Source of the DNA: Ruminococcaceae bacterium UBA5406
GTDB taxonomy: Bacteria > Bacillota > Clostridia > Oscillospirales > Acutalibacteraceae
DNA length: 64,000 nt
Direction: 5' to 3'
NCBI GenBank assembly: GCA_002407675.1
Contig: DHNW01000024.1
Span: 1-64,000, forward strand
Both the position numbers and the translations under genes were made by a program. Under the pieces are notes generated by a model, which was not told where the DNA came from, searched no databases, and worked only from the letters and a program-made list of their open reading frames with translations. Shown piece after piece: positions 24,819 to 34,120 of this stretch; positions within the stretch are counted from its first letter, which is position 1, and the number at the start of each line of letters is the position of its first letter.

Positions 24819-27479
24819 TTACCAGAAGAGGATAAGCAAAGGAGCCACATAAACAGCCGCAATAACCAGCCCGAACAAAATCGTAAACAAGGTCATGGCA
24901 ACATGCTCACCGGTTTTCCAATGCTGTGCGCAGCGGCGTTTCGATATTCGGTATAAAATGATCAGGCAGAGAAGTCCAACCGCAGAAAGGATCACTCCCA
25001 TTTGAAAGCCCGGCGGAATATACGAAAGGCAAATACGGTTCACACCCTTTTGGAGAGGAATCGCCATGAATGTATCAAACACAAGGTAAATTGGGGTACT
25101 CATTCCATTGACAGAAGCCGAATACCCACTGCCGTAATTGATTGGCAGAAAGAGATATTCACCGCCGCTATCCGCCGTAACCGTCCCAGATATGGAATTT
25201 CCGGACGGCTGCAGGGAAGCCTGCGGCGTTGCTGCAACAGCAGTGCTAAGAACATGATCTCTCAGGCCCGCAATGCCAAAAGACTTTACGGATACATCCC
25301 GCAGAATGCCGATCTGGACCGAAACGGTCTGATTGGTAAAAGTTCCGAGATTGATAAGACCGTTATCCGGCTGAGTAGGGTAATCGATCTGCAGCATGGT
25401 TCCGTTGACCGTAATGGAAAAGCTGGAATTGATTGGTTCATACAGCCGATTGGAAAGCTGATCAAAACTATCAAAATACAGCGTTTGGGTTCCGGAAACC
25501 GGAATTTGATAATCGACCGTCCCCTCATAACCCGTATCGCTGAGGGTAAAGCAGTATCGGCTCCCGCGGGTCATCGTGACATTGTCATACGACGACGGTT
25601 CATATGGCACGAAAAGATCTTCGTCCGTATCAAAAAGGGAGTGGAAAAGAGATTCCTGCAGCTCAAGCCGGGTACCGCCAGAAAGATTTTTCAGCGTTTG
25701 AATTTTATCGGTTCGGAAAGGGAATCCAATGGAAAGGGATAGATTGTTTTTTACAATGGAATACAGACCGTTGCCGTATACGGCATTTTGACCCTCGGGA
25801 ATTCTGTCGGTCCTTTCAATTGTATACCGGTTCCCTAAAACCGCGTCGGTCAATTTTGTCCCTCCGTTGGAGTTAACTTCCATCCAGTAGGACGAATAGC
25901 CCAGCTTTTTCATAGCAAACATATAATTTTGGGAAGTAAGAGAAGTGTAGTGCGACAAAGAATTGTAACCCATGCTCCCAATCAGATTTACGTCAAAAAA
26001 CTTCTGTTTCATCTTTACCCGGTACAGGGAGCTGTCGTCGATTCTATCGCTGAGATCCAAAATTGGGAAATAGTACTGAGCGTTGTTCCCAGCGGATGCA
26101 ATATAAACGTTCGAGTAAAACACGGCCTCCACAACGGCAAACGAGCAAAGCAGAATGGAGAAAAACATCTCTCTGATTTTTCCATAATGATACAGAAGAA
26201 AAAGAATCAGGTAAGCAAGCACACCTGTTACGGCAAACAGCAGAAGCAGACGAAAACTTCTTTCATCCCCCCACAAAGTCCTCGTGTAGACGGTGACATC
26301 CCGATAATCCAGCTTTAAAATTGTCCCTGCGCAGAACATTACTGCCGCCAGAGCTGCCAGGGCAATCCCGGGAAACAGTTTCCCTCCTGAATATTCCGTT
26401 CGAGAGCCCTTGATGAATGAAATTACCGCAGCGCAGAGAATCAGTCCGAGAAAAACCGGGATATACCCATACCGCACCGGAAAAGACTGATAACTTCCAG
26501 TCTGCCATATTTTATTAATCGGTTCAACAAAAATAGGCAGAAACAAAAGGACCATCATACACAGCAGCCAACGGATACCCTGATTCCAATAATTCCGCAG
26601 ATAAAGGACCATAATCATACCGGCAAAAACAGCGGCCGTGCAGAGAAGGACGGGTACCGTTGTGTCCAGCTTTGCCCAAAATCCGCCCGCGCGCAAACTG
26701 GAAACAACGTTTCCCATACGGGCGGATGAAAGGACCTGCAGCAAAGAGGGAAGCCAAACGACTCCGGTCGCTAAAACGGAAGCAACCGTGGCAAGCCCGA
26801 AGAGCAGGACATGCCGGCCGCGCTCCCGCTTGGGAACAAACAGGAAGAGATACACCCCGGCTGCCAGAATCAGGAAAATGACTACCATATAGCACAGGTA
26901 GAAATTCACAGCCAGAATGGCGGCAAACACCAGGGAATATAAAAGAAATCTACCCTGATGAAACAGCCGATCCAAACCCAAAAGCAGAATTGGGAACAGA
27001 CACATCACATCAAGCCATACAATATTCTGATAATAAAACATGGTATAGCCGCAGAAAGAGTACATAACTGCCAGGGCGCTGACCTGTAAGAAATTCAGGC
27101 GTGGAAACTTGGCCCGAAAAAACAGGCTGGCTGTTACGGAACAGGCAGCCATCTTTAAAATCAAAAGAATATTGACCAGATAATAAATCTGAGCTTTTTC
27201 GGTAAAAAGGACCAAAAAAGAAAACGGGCTGGCAATAAAGAACAGAAATACACCCCAAAAGCTCATGCCGCCCGCATTTTTTAAGTTCAGGAACATATTT
27301 GCTTTTCCCAGCAGAATATCCTTAAAATCCATCAGGAACGGGATAACCTGCTGGTTCATATCGCACCAGGAAATCGTCCCCGTTCCGAATGGAAACAGGC
27401 GTGAAGCGGCATATACGGAAAGCATGATGGACACTACCAGCCCGGGAGCCACCCAATAGCAATGTTTCTTTGATATCAA
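24819..27479 (-). CDS. YfhO-family membrane protein
   Basis: 886-residue polytopic membrane protein of the YfhO type. The first 430 residues hold about a dozen predicted helices, beginning with the FGTGTISWCDMNQQVIPF loop seen in the family. A large extracytoplasmic region (about 470-820) and two C-terminal helices follow. Bacillus YfhO is tied to glycosylation of lipoteichoic acid; the family is treated as GT-C-like polyprenyl-phosphate sugar transferases, so a role in cell-surface glycosylation is likely but the substrate is unknown. TTG start with AAGGA ahead. It lies 33 bases after tyrS with no promoter between, so it is probably read through from the tyrosine T-box. Confidence 0.82.
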   Translation of the reverse strand: MISKKHCYWVAPGLVVSIMLSVYAASRLFPFGTGTISWCDMNQQVIPFLMDFKDILLGKANMFLNLKNAGGMSFWGVFLFFIASPFSFLVLFTEKAQIYYLVNILLILKMAACSVTASLFFRAKFPRLNFLQVSALAVMYSFCGYTMFYYQNIVWLDVMCLFPILLLGLDRLFHQGRFLLYSLVFAAILAVNFYLCYMVVIFLILAAGVYLFLFVPKRERGRHVLLFGLATVASVLATGVVWLPSLLQVLSSARMGNVVSSLRAGGFWAKLDTTVPVLLCTAAVFAGMIMVLYLRNYWNQGIRWLLCMMVLLFLPIFVEPINKIWQTGSYQSFPVRYGYIPVFLGLILCAAVISFIKGSRTEYSGGKLFPGIALAALAAVMFCAGTILKLDYRDVTVYTRTLWGDERSFRLLLLFAVTGVLAYLILFLLYHYGKIREMFFSILLCSFAVVEAVFYSNVYIASAGNNAQYYFPILDLSDRIDDSSLYRVKMKQKFFDVNLIGSMGYNSLSHYTSLTSQNYMFAMKKLGYSSYWMEVNSNGGTKLTDAVLGNRYTIERTDRIPEGQNAVYGNGLYSIVKNNLSLSIGFPFRTDKIQTLKNLSGGTRLELQESLFHSLFDTDEDLFVPYEPSSYDNVTMTRGSRYCFTLSDTGYEGTVDYQIPVSGTQTLYFDSFDQLSNRLYEPINSSFSITVNGTMLQIDYPTQPDNGLINLGTFTNQTVSVQIGILRDVSVKSFGIAGLRDHVLSTAVAATPQASLQPSGNSISGTVTADSGGEYLFLPINYGSGYSASVNGMSTPIYLVFDTFMAIPLQKGVNRICLSYIPPGFQMGVILSAVGLLCLIILYRISKRRCAQHWKTGEHVAMTLFTILFGLVIAAVYVAPLLILFW

Positions 27480-27512
27480 CCGTTTTCCTTCTTTCCGTTT
27501 CAGCCATACGGT

Positions 27513-28751
27513 TCAGTCTGCCAGGATAACTTTATGATATACTTTTTTCCCCTTTTTCAGAACAATATGATCTCCCGCTGATTTCCGAAAGATTTCCGGT
27601 GTCAGTTCTTCGCCCGGGCCGGAAACTTTTTCGCCATTCACCAGAATGCACCCTTGCGCAACAAGCCGCCGTGCTTCCGCTTTTGACGGGGCCAGCCGGG
27701 TTTTGACGAGCAGGTCAAGAATGCCGATTTTCCCGTTTACAAAATCGGACGTGGAAACGGATGTGGACGGCATATTTTCCGTAGGAATTCCTTTTCCAAA
27801 AATGGCGCGGGTCGCGTCGCGCGCTTTGGCAGCCTCTTCTTCCCCATGGATCTGCCGGGTGACCTCATAGGCTAGAAGTTCTTTCGCATCATTCAACTGC
27901 TGCCCTTTTAAAGCGGATATTTCCCGAATCTGCTTCATCGGAACAAAAGTAAGGAGCTTCAGGCACTGGGTAACATCATCGTCGCCCACATTCCGCCAAT
28001 ACTGGTAAAAATCAAACGGAGAAGTCTTTTTCGGATCCAGCCAAACGGCACCCTTTTCCGTTTTGCCCATCTTTTTCCCTTCGCTGTTTGTCAAAAGGGA
28101 CACGGTCAGACCGTAAGCATCCTGATTCTCCTTGCGGCGGATTAGCTCTACACCGCCGAGGATATTGCTCCACTGATCGTTTCCGCCAAGTTCAAGCCGG
28201 CAGCCGTAGCGCCGGAACAGTTCCAGAAAATCATAGCTCTGCATAATCATATAGTTCATTTCAAAGAACGACAGCCCGCGTTCCATACGCTGCTTATAGC
28301 ATTCCGCCGCCAGCATCCGGTTAACAGAAAAACAGACACCAATATCACGCAGAAACTGAATGTAATTCAAATTGGAAAGCCAGTCGGCATTATTGGCCAT
28401 AATGGCTCTGCCTTCCGAAAAATCAATCAGGCGAGACATCTGCTTTTGAAAACAGGAAATATTATGCGCGATTTCCTCTTCTGTCATCATTCTGCGCATA
28501 TCGGTTTTTCCGGTTGGATCGCCGACCATCCCTGTTCCTCCGCCAAAAAGCATAATGGGCGTATGCCCGGCTCGCTGCAAATGCGATGCCACCATAATCG
28601 GGATAAAATGCCCAACGTGAAGACTGTCGGCTGTTGGATCAAAACCGATATAAAAAACCGTTTTTCGGTTGTTGAGAAGATCTCTCACTTTTTCTTCATC
28701 GGTCACCTGAGCCACCAGGCCGCGTTCCTTCAGTTCTTCATAAACTCCCAT
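27513..28751 (-). CDS. tyrS: Tyrosyl-tRNA synthetase
   Basis: Class Ic synthetase charging tRNA-Tyr, 412 residues. The HIGH-like motif appears as HVGHF (about residue 44), the tyrosine pocket as GGNDQWSNI, and the KMSKS-like loop as GKKMGKTEKGAVW. A C-terminal S4 RNA-binding domain (APSKAEARRLVAQG) ends it. This is the TyrS rather than the TyrZ type by the S4 ending and length. ATG 28751 has GGAGG 8 bases ahead; the in-frame start at 28772 would begin upstream of that site. A full T-box leader with a TAC specifier lies directly upstream. Confidence 0.96.
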   Translation of the reverse strand: MGVYEELKERGLVAQVTDEEKVRDLLNNRKTVFYIGFDPTADSLHVGHFIPIMVASHLQRAGHTPIMLFGGGTGMVGDPTGKTDMRRMMTEEEIAHNISCFQKQMSRLIDFSEGRAIMANNADWLSNLNYIQFLRDIGVCFSVNRMLAAECYKQRMERGLSFFEMNYMIMQSYDFLELFRRYGCRLELGGNDQWSNILGGVELIRRKENQDAYGLTVSLLTNSEGKKMGKTEKGAVWLDPKKTSPFDFYQYWRNVGDDDVTQCLKLLTFVPMKQIREISALKGQQLNDAKELLAYEVTRQIHGEEEAAKARDATRAIFGKGIPTENMPSTSVSTSDFVNGKIGILDLLVKTRLAPSKAEARRLVAQGCILVNGEKVSGPGEELTPEIFRKSAGDHIVLKKGKKVYHKVILAD

Positions 28752-28784
28752 GCTGTTTTCCTCCAAATTCATTCAGGGAGCAAT

Positions 28785-29047
28785 GAAAACGCCCCCTGCA
28801 ACTTTTTGCAGAGGGCGGAAACTTCCGCGGTACCACCTCAGTTTACCGCAGCCTCACGGCGGCGGCCTTAACGGGTACAATGCCATACCCCTGCGCTGTA
28901 ACGCGCGCACACGGCCGGGCTTACTAGATATAATTTCAGCCCGGCAGCTCCGGGATGTATTTTCAGCCGACGGCCGCTCCCTTTTCCATCAAATAAGGGC
29001 TTTCTGTGCCGGTATCACCAGTTTACTTTTTCCCATCAACACTGATT
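28785..29047 (-). promoter_or_regulatory. Tyrosine T-box riboswitch upstream of tyrS
   Basis: Minus-strand leader of about 260 bases. The T-box core AACTGAGGTGGTACCGCGG (28826-28844) is followed by a terminator stem (28791-28816) and a GTTTTC tail. The core can pair with uncharged tRNA-Tyr to form the antiterminator. In the stem I 3' side, GAAAATACA gives the specifier TAC (28957-28959) followed by A, matching tRNA-Tyr(GTA). Readthrough when tyrosyl-tRNA is low raises tyrS and, by the short spacing, also the YfhO gene. Confidence 0.93.
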
Positions 29048-29053
29048 TCCGTT

Positions 29054-29082
29054 ATTATATGCGCTTTTGAAAGCCTTGTCAA
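29054..29082 (-). promoter_or_regulatory. Sigma-A promoter of the T-box/tyrS transcript
   Basis: Minus-strand TTGACA (29077-29082), 17-base spacer, TATAAT (29054-29059): a full-consensus promoter just ahead of the T-box leader. Confidence 0.9.
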
Positions 29083-29164
29083 GCCCCGCATACCGGCTGC
29101 CTGTCCGCCGTTTCCAAATAGCACTGCGGAAACCCTTTTCCCTCTACGTAAAAGTCAGAAAACA

Positions 29165-29191
29165 GAAAAAAGCCCTGCCAGTCAGCAGAGC
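29165..29191 (-). terminator. Terminator of the V-ATPase operon
   Basis: Minus-strand stem GCTCTGC / GCAGGGC (one G-U pair) with a 6-base loop, followed by TTTTTT, starting six bases after the subunit D stop. The remaining 80 bases up to the tyrS promoter hold nothing recognisable. Confidence 0.85.
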
Positions 29192-29196
29192 CCTTT

Positions 29197-29820
29197 TCAG
29201 GCGGATTTTTGGGTTTTCTGTCTCTTAATGACTTTCAAGCGGGTAAATTCTTCCCGATCCTTTTCTTCCAAAGCGTCCGTAATCCGTTTGACCGTATCTT
29301 CAAAACGCGGGATCATAATATTTTTCAGGGCATTGGCGCGCTTCTGCGTTTTCTTAACCGCGTCGGCAAGCCGATAAACACTATTTTCCACTTCCGCAAG
29401 TTCAGCAGTCAGCCGCTTAACCTCCAGAAAACTGTTGTAAGCCTGATCCAGAAACGTATTGGACGACTGCAGACCGAACGGAGCCGGAACCGTCTTCTGG
29501 CGCTCGAGAGATACCATGGGAATCTCAACGCCCATCACACTGCGATAGGCAACGTTCAAACCATTTTCAATAGGAACGGTCTGAGCCAGTTCTTCACAGA
29601 TACCCAGTGTAATATTGGCACGCTGAAGCATTTTGTAAGCATGGGCGTAAGCCTGATCAATTTTGCCCTGAATCTGCGTTGCGCGGTCAATCAGCGACAT
29701 CATTTCGCGGATCAGAATATTCCGTTTGCGATCCAGCAGATCGAAACCTGTCCGCGATAGTTCAAGGGATTTTTTTGTTGCAAGCAGATTTCCTTTCGTT
29801 GGGACAATCTGGTTGTTCAC
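29197..29820 (-). CDS. V-type ATP synthase subunit D
   Basis: Central rotor stalk of the V/A-type ATPase, 207 residues, almost wholly helical. The start NNQIVPTKGNLLATKKSLELSR is typical of subunit D, and a second long helix (ANALKNIMIPRFEDTVKRI) closes the coiled coil with the first. It turns inside the A3B3 head and passes rotation to the c-ring. Overlaps the end of the B subunit gene by four bases (ATGA) and is the last gene of the nine-gene operon. Confidence 0.95.
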   Translation of the reverse strand: MNNQIVPTKGNLLATKKSLELSRTGFDLLDRKRNILIREMMSLIDRATQIQGKIDQAYAHAYKMLQRANITLGICEELAQTVPIENGLNVAYRSVMGVEIPMVSLERQKTVPAPFGLQSSNTFLDQAYNSFLEVKRLTAELAEVENSVYRLADAVKKTQKRANALKNIMIPRFEDTVKRITDALEEKDREEFTRLKVIKRQKTQKSA

Positions 29821-31304
29821 GCGTTATCCGCCCCGCTTTCCTGCGGCGAATCCGTTTTCTGATCCGCCGGAATGCCCGCCATGCTAAAACTCTTCTTTGC
29901 ATCGGCGCTCGCGGCTTTCGCGCGTTTTTTCGCTGGTTCATAGTATTTGTCCAGCGTTGCATCGTCTACACGATCCAGTGTTCCGCGCGGAAGAACCGAA
30001 AGAAGCTCCCAGCCAAGATCCAGGCTCTGATCAATTGTGCGATTCTCATGGGCCCCCTGGCTGATAAATTTGGATTCAAACAGCTTCCCGAACTGGATAT
30101 ACTGCTTATCTTCCGGCGACAGCTCTTCTTCACCGATAACGGATGCAAGGGAACGCGCATCCATCACTCTGGCATAGGCCGCAAAAAGTTGATTTGAGAG
30201 TGCAGAATGGTCCTCACGGGTATACCCTTTTCCGATGCCGTCTTTCATCAGACGGGACAGCGAAGGAAGAACGGAAACCGGCGGATAGACGCCCGAGGAA
30301 TCCAGGGAACGATCCAGTACGATCTGGCCTTCCGTAATATAACCAGTCAAATCCGGAACCGGATGGGTGACATCATCATTCGGCATAGTAAGAATCGGAA
30401 TCTGCGTGACAGAACCGGGCTTGCCGCGGATCATACCGGCCCGCTCATACAGAGATGCCAGATCGGAGTACAGGTAGCCGGGGTATCCTTTCCGGCCCGG
30501 GATCTCACCTTTGGAAGAGCTGAACTCCCGCAGTGCCTCCGCATAGGAAGTCATATCCGTCATGATGACAAGAACGTGCATTCCAAGTTCAAAAGCAAGG
30601 TATTCAGCGACCGTAAGCGCACAGCGCGGTGTCAGAATTCTTTCAATGATCGGGTCGTTGGCCAGGTTCAAAAACATAACAACCCGCTGAAGGATTCCGG
30701 ATTCGTCAAACGAACGCCGAAAATAATCCGCAACGTCGCTCTTGACACCCATGGCCGCAAAGACGATGGCAAAGTTCCCGTTTTCTTCATCGCTGATTTT
30801 TGCCTGGCGCGCAATCTGCACGGCAAGTTCATTGTGCTTCATGCCGGATCCGGAAAAAATTGGGAGCTTTTGCCCGCGAATCAGCGTCATCAGAACATCA
30901 ATTGTCGAAATACCGGTGTTGATATAGTTTTTCGGGTACAACCTTGAAACCGGGTTGATTGGGGTTCCGTTGACATTGGCCGTTTTGACCGGAAAGATAT
31001 CCCCCAGACCGTCGATCGGCTGGCCGGAACCGTTGAAAATGCGGCCTAAAATTTCCGGGGAAAGGGACATTTCCATGGGGTGACCCAGCAGCCTGGTGCG
31101 TGTATTGGTAAGAGAAATCCCGCGGGTTCCTTCAAAAACCTGAATTACAACGCGCTTCCCGTCCATCTGCACAATTCTGCCCTGGCGCATAGTCCCGTCG
31201 TCCAGATGGATATCGACGATTTCCTCAAAGGAGGCATTGTCAATATTGTCAAGGACGATTAAAGGGCCACTGATATCTTTCACTCCAATATAATCAAGAA
31301 TCAT
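29817..31304 (-). CDS. V-type ATP synthase subunit B
   Basis: Regulatory, non-catalytic nucleotide-binding subunit of the head, 495 residues. The Walker A equivalent has decayed to IFSGSGMKHNELA, as expected for B subunits, and the signature TMPNDDVTHPVPDLTGYITEGQ is present. The C-terminus (from about residue 460) is an Ala/Lys/Ser-rich tail longer than in most B subunits. It alternates with subunit A in the A3B3 hexamer. Starts 50 bases after subunit A. Confidence 0.96.
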   Translation of the reverse strand: MILDYIGVKDISGPLIVLDNIDNASFEEIVDIHLDDGTMRQGRIVQMDGKRVVIQVFEGTRGISLTNTRTRLLGHPMEMSLSPEILGRIFNGSGQPIDGLGDIFPVKTANVNGTPINPVSRLYPKNYINTGISTIDVLMTLIRGQKLPIFSGSGMKHNELAVQIARQAKISDEENGNFAIVFAAMGVKSDVADYFRRSFDESGILQRVVMFLNLANDPIIERILTPRCALTVAEYLAFELGMHVLVIMTDMTSYAEALREFSSSKGEIPGRKGYPGYLYSDLASLYERAGMIRGKPGSVTQIPILTMPNDDVTHPVPDLTGYITEGQIVLDRSLDSSGVYPPVSVLPSLSRLMKDGIGKGYTREDHSALSNQLFAAYARVMDARSLASVIGEEELSPEDKQYIQFGKLFESKFISQGAHENRTIDQSLDLGWELLSVLPRGTLDRVDDATLDKYYEPAKKRAKAASADAKKSFSMAGIPADQKTDSPQESGADNA

Positions 31305-31354
31305 AATAAACCGCCTTTCAATGAAGATTTATGAGGAAATTTGCTTTGCGGCGG

Positions 31355-33115
31355 TTATGCCGACACAATGGCTGATAAAGTCTGATCAATGTCTTTTTTA
31401 TAATCGTCAAACATTTCCAGTTTATTATTGGGAATGTCATATTTCATTTTGGTTAATTTGTCAAACAGGCCGGATTTGATGATCCCGGAAATCGGCACAC
31501 CAGCCGAAATAAGGTGTTTCGATTTGTGGTAAAGATGGAGAATGACTTCCATCATCCGCTTCTGCTTATCCAGCGGGACATAGGTATCTTCCGCATGAAA
31601 AGCATTCTGCTGCAGAAAACCGACGCGGATAACCCGCGCAATTTCAATCGTCAGCTTCTGGTCGTCCGGCAGAACGTCCGAACCAATCAGCTTAACAATT
31701 TCCATCAGTTTGTTTTCCTGCTGAAGGATCTTGTTGATTTCTTTGCGGTATTTAATGAATTCCTCTCCCTCATGCTTTACGTACCATGGGTTGAGATCCG
31801 AAAAATATTCGCTGTAACTCTGCATCCAGTTGATCGCCGGATAATGCCTTGCGTAAGCAAGATTCTTATCCAAAGCCCAAAAACAGCGGGTAAAACGTTT
31901 GGTATTCTGCGTAACGGGTTCAGAAAAATCCGAGCCCTGCGGAGAAACGGCACCGATAATGGTGACCGAACCGACCGTACCGTTCAGATTGTCAACGATT
32001 CCGGCCCGTTCATAAAATTCAGAAAGCCGGCTCGGCAGGTAGGCAGGGAATCCTTCTTCGGCGGGCATCTCTTCCAGCCTGCCGGAAATCTCTCGGAGGG
32101 CTTCAGCCCAGCGGGAGGTGGAATCCGCCATCAGAGCAACGTGATACCCCATGTCGCGGTAATATTCCCCAAGGGTAATGCCGGTATAAATAGAAGCTTC
32201 ACGCGCGGCCACCGGCATGTTGCTGGTATTGGCAATCAGGACGGTGCGGTCGGTCATCGGCCGGCCGGATTTCGGGTCGATCAGTTCAGAAAACTCATCG
32301 AGGACCTGGCTCATTTCGTTTCCGCGCTCTCCGCATCCAACGTAGATAATGATATCTGCGTCACACCACTTAGCCAGCTGGTGCTGCGTCATGGTTTTGC
32401 CGGTTCCGAATCCTCCGGGGATAGCGGCTGTTCCCCCTTTCGAAATAGGGAAAAGGGTGTCAATCACGCGCTGGCCGGTAATCAGCGGGATCGTGGGCTG
32501 CAGTCGGCCAGCTATGGGGCGCGGGCTGCGGATAGGCCATTTCTGGCAGAGGGTCAGAGAATGTTCCTGCCCCTCGCCGTCGGTTAAAACGGCAATCGTG
32601 TCGTTGACCCGGTATTTCCCATCCGGCGATACTTTGGAAATCGTTCCGGAAAGGGTCGGCGGAACCATGCATTTATGCCGAATAATAGGCGTTTCGGGGC
32701 ATTCCGCGTAAATATCCCCTCCTTTTACCCGGTCACCCGGTTTGATGCAGAGGGTAACGTCCCACTGCCGGTCTTCATCCAAAGAGGGAACCCGGCTGCC
32801 GCGGGAAATAAAAGGCCCAGACTGTTTTGCGATTTCTTTCAGCGGACGTTCAATCCCGTCAAATATATTATTGAGGATACCGGGCCCCAGTGTAACATTC
32901 ATAGGGCTCCCCGTCCCATAAACCGGTTCCCCGGGGTGCAGGCCCGTTGTCTCTTCATAGACCTGTATGGTGGTAAGCTTGTCAGATACACCGATAACCT
33001 CTCCGACCAGGCGCTCATTGCCGACAAACACCATTTCCATCATGGAAAAGCTCCGGGAATTGCGGACGGTTACAACAGGTCCGTTGATACCAAAAATTAA
33101 ATCTTGTGTGTCCAT
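31355..33115 (-). CDS. V-type ATP synthase subunit A (catalytic)
   Basis: Catalytic ATPase subunit, 586 residues. The Walker A loop is GGFGTGKTMTQ (about residue 235), and the arginine-rich and Walker B regions (YYRDMGYHVALMADSTSRWAEALREISGRL) are intact. The inserted non-homologous domain typical of A subunits spans about residues 110-190. It hydrolyses or makes ATP coupled to H+ or Na+ movement; which ion is used is set by the c-ring, and the direction is not visible from the gene. Confidence 0.97.
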   Translation of the reverse strand: MDTQDLIFGINGPVVTVRNSRSFSMMEMVFVGNERLVGEVIGVSDKLTTIQVYEETTGLHPGEPVYGTGSPMNVTLGPGILNNIFDGIERPLKEIAKQSGPFISRGSRVPSLDEDRQWDVTLCIKPGDRVKGGDIYAECPETPIIRHKCMVPPTLSGTISKVSPDGKYRVNDTIAVLTDGEGQEHSLTLCQKWPIRSPRPIAGRLQPTIPLITGQRVIDTLFPISKGGTAAIPGGFGTGKTMTQHQLAKWCDADIIIYVGCGERGNEMSQVLDEFSELIDPKSGRPMTDRTVLIANTSNMPVAAREASIYTGITLGEYYRDMGYHVALMADSTSRWAEALREISGRLEEMPAEEGFPAYLPSRLSEFYERAGIVDNLNGTVGSVTIIGAVSPQGSDFSEPVTQNTKRFTRCFWALDKNLAYARHYPAINWMQSYSEYFSDLNPWYVKHEGEEFIKYRKEINKILQQENKLMEIVKLIGSDVLPDDQKLTIEIARVIRVGFLQQNAFHAEDTYVPLDKQKRMMEVILHLYHKSKHLISAGVPISGIIKSGLFDKLTKMKYDIPNNKLEMFDDYKKDIDQTLSAIVSA

Positions 33116-33150
33116 AAATTCATCTCCGATGCGGCTTATTCCCGGTTCGA

Positions 33151-33747
33151 TTATACGACGGACATGCCGGAATTCTTTTCAAACCAGCTCTTCTGGTCTT
33201 CCAGCAGGGAATCAAACGATTCATCCGCCAAAACACCCATCTCAGGATGGAAGGCTTTCAATCCGCCGATTTTAATAGAAGCATCCGTTTCAAACCGGCA
33301 GTCTAGCCCCAGTGCTTCCCGGATGGCAGCCTCGTATTTTTCATCTCCGGACTTCAGTCGGACAACGATTCCCGGACGGCCGAAAATTTTGGCAAACCGG
33401 CCGGCTGACTTTTTCAGGAAGGAAACATAGCCTTCCTGCCCGGTAAATTTCTTGAGCTTCTGCGTGGCTTTCTGGAAAACTTCCTTAGTTATTTTTCCCC
33501 GCTTTTCCAGCAGATCCCGGCGGGCGTCCATCTCGCGCTGCGCCATTTCGCGGGCAATGCCATTCCGCATTCCCTGCGTTTCTTTTTGAATCAGCTGATA
33601 GCATTCCGTGAGGACTTCAATCTCAGCCTCTTCCAGTTCTTTTCGTTTATAGTCTTCAATTTCATTTTCAATTTTTTCCCGCTGCTCTTCCGCATAGTGG
33701 TTGATAGCAGACGAAAACTTGTCTTTTTTTTCCTGTAAATCAGCCAT
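33151..33747 (-). CDS. V-type ATP synthase subunit E
   Basis: Peripheral stalk subunit, 198 residues. The first 110 residues are a highly charged helix (EEQREKIENEIEDYKRKELEEAEIE region) and the last 80 form the small alpha/beta head that binds the A3B3 top. It pairs with the G-type subunit encoded first in the operon. Located between F and A, the standard order for clostridial V-ATPases. Confidence 0.9.
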   Translation of the reverse strand: MADLQEKKDKFSSAINHYAEEQREKIENEIEDYKRKELEEAEIEVLTECYQLIQKETQGMRNGIAREMAQREMDARRDLLEKRGKITKEVFQKATQKLKKFTGQEGYVSFLKKSAGRFAKIFGRPGIVVRLKSGDEKYEAAIREALGLDCRFETDASIKIGGLKAFHPEMGVLADESFDSLLEDQKSWFEKNSGMSVV

Positions 33748-33778
33748 TTCAGCACCCCCTTGTCCGGCTGAGAAACCG

Positions 33779-34087
33779 TTAAATTTTTACACCTATTGCT
33801 TCGCGGACATAGCGGGTAATGGTATCCTTGGTACATCCGTTTCCGTGCCGGTCGGGAATTTCGACAATCAGGGGGCGGCGGCAGTTCAGTTTAATATTGT
33901 AGACTGTGGAAGGGCAAAGGGAAAGAAGCCTTTCCGTAATAAGCACAACCGCAATATCCTCCTGATTAACAGCGTCTTGCAGCGCCTTCTGGACTTCGGC
34001 GGCCTGATGGACAACAACGCCCTCAATCCCGGCCAGCCTCATCCCGATCTGCGTATCCACATTGTCGCTGATTAGATAAAAGCGCAT
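33779..34087 (-). CDS. V-type ATP synthase subunit F
   Basis: 102-residue Rossmann-like rotor subunit that docks on subunit D. The N-terminus MRFYLISDNVDTQIGMRLAGIEG and the middle AVVLITERL match the family. It lies 30 bases ahead of subunit E and 33 bases after subunit K. Confidence 0.92.
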   Translation of the reverse strand: MRFYLISDNVDTQIGMRLAGIEGVVVHQAAEVQKALQDAVNQEDIAVVLITERLLSLCPSTVYNIKLNCRRPLIVEIPDRHGNGCTKDTITRYVREAIGVKI

Positions 34088-34120
34088 AAGCGTATTCTCC
34101 GTTTCTGCAATGCCGGGATG

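Noticed and set aside
29012..29014. Alternative TAC as T-box specifier
   Set aside because: It lies on the 5' side of stem I. The TAC at 28957-28959 has the expected 3'-side position and a following A, so it is preferred; both would read tyrosine.
31514..32587. Open frame of 357 codons on the plus strand
   Set aside because: Antisense to the V-ATPase A subunit gene; a shadow frame without motifs.
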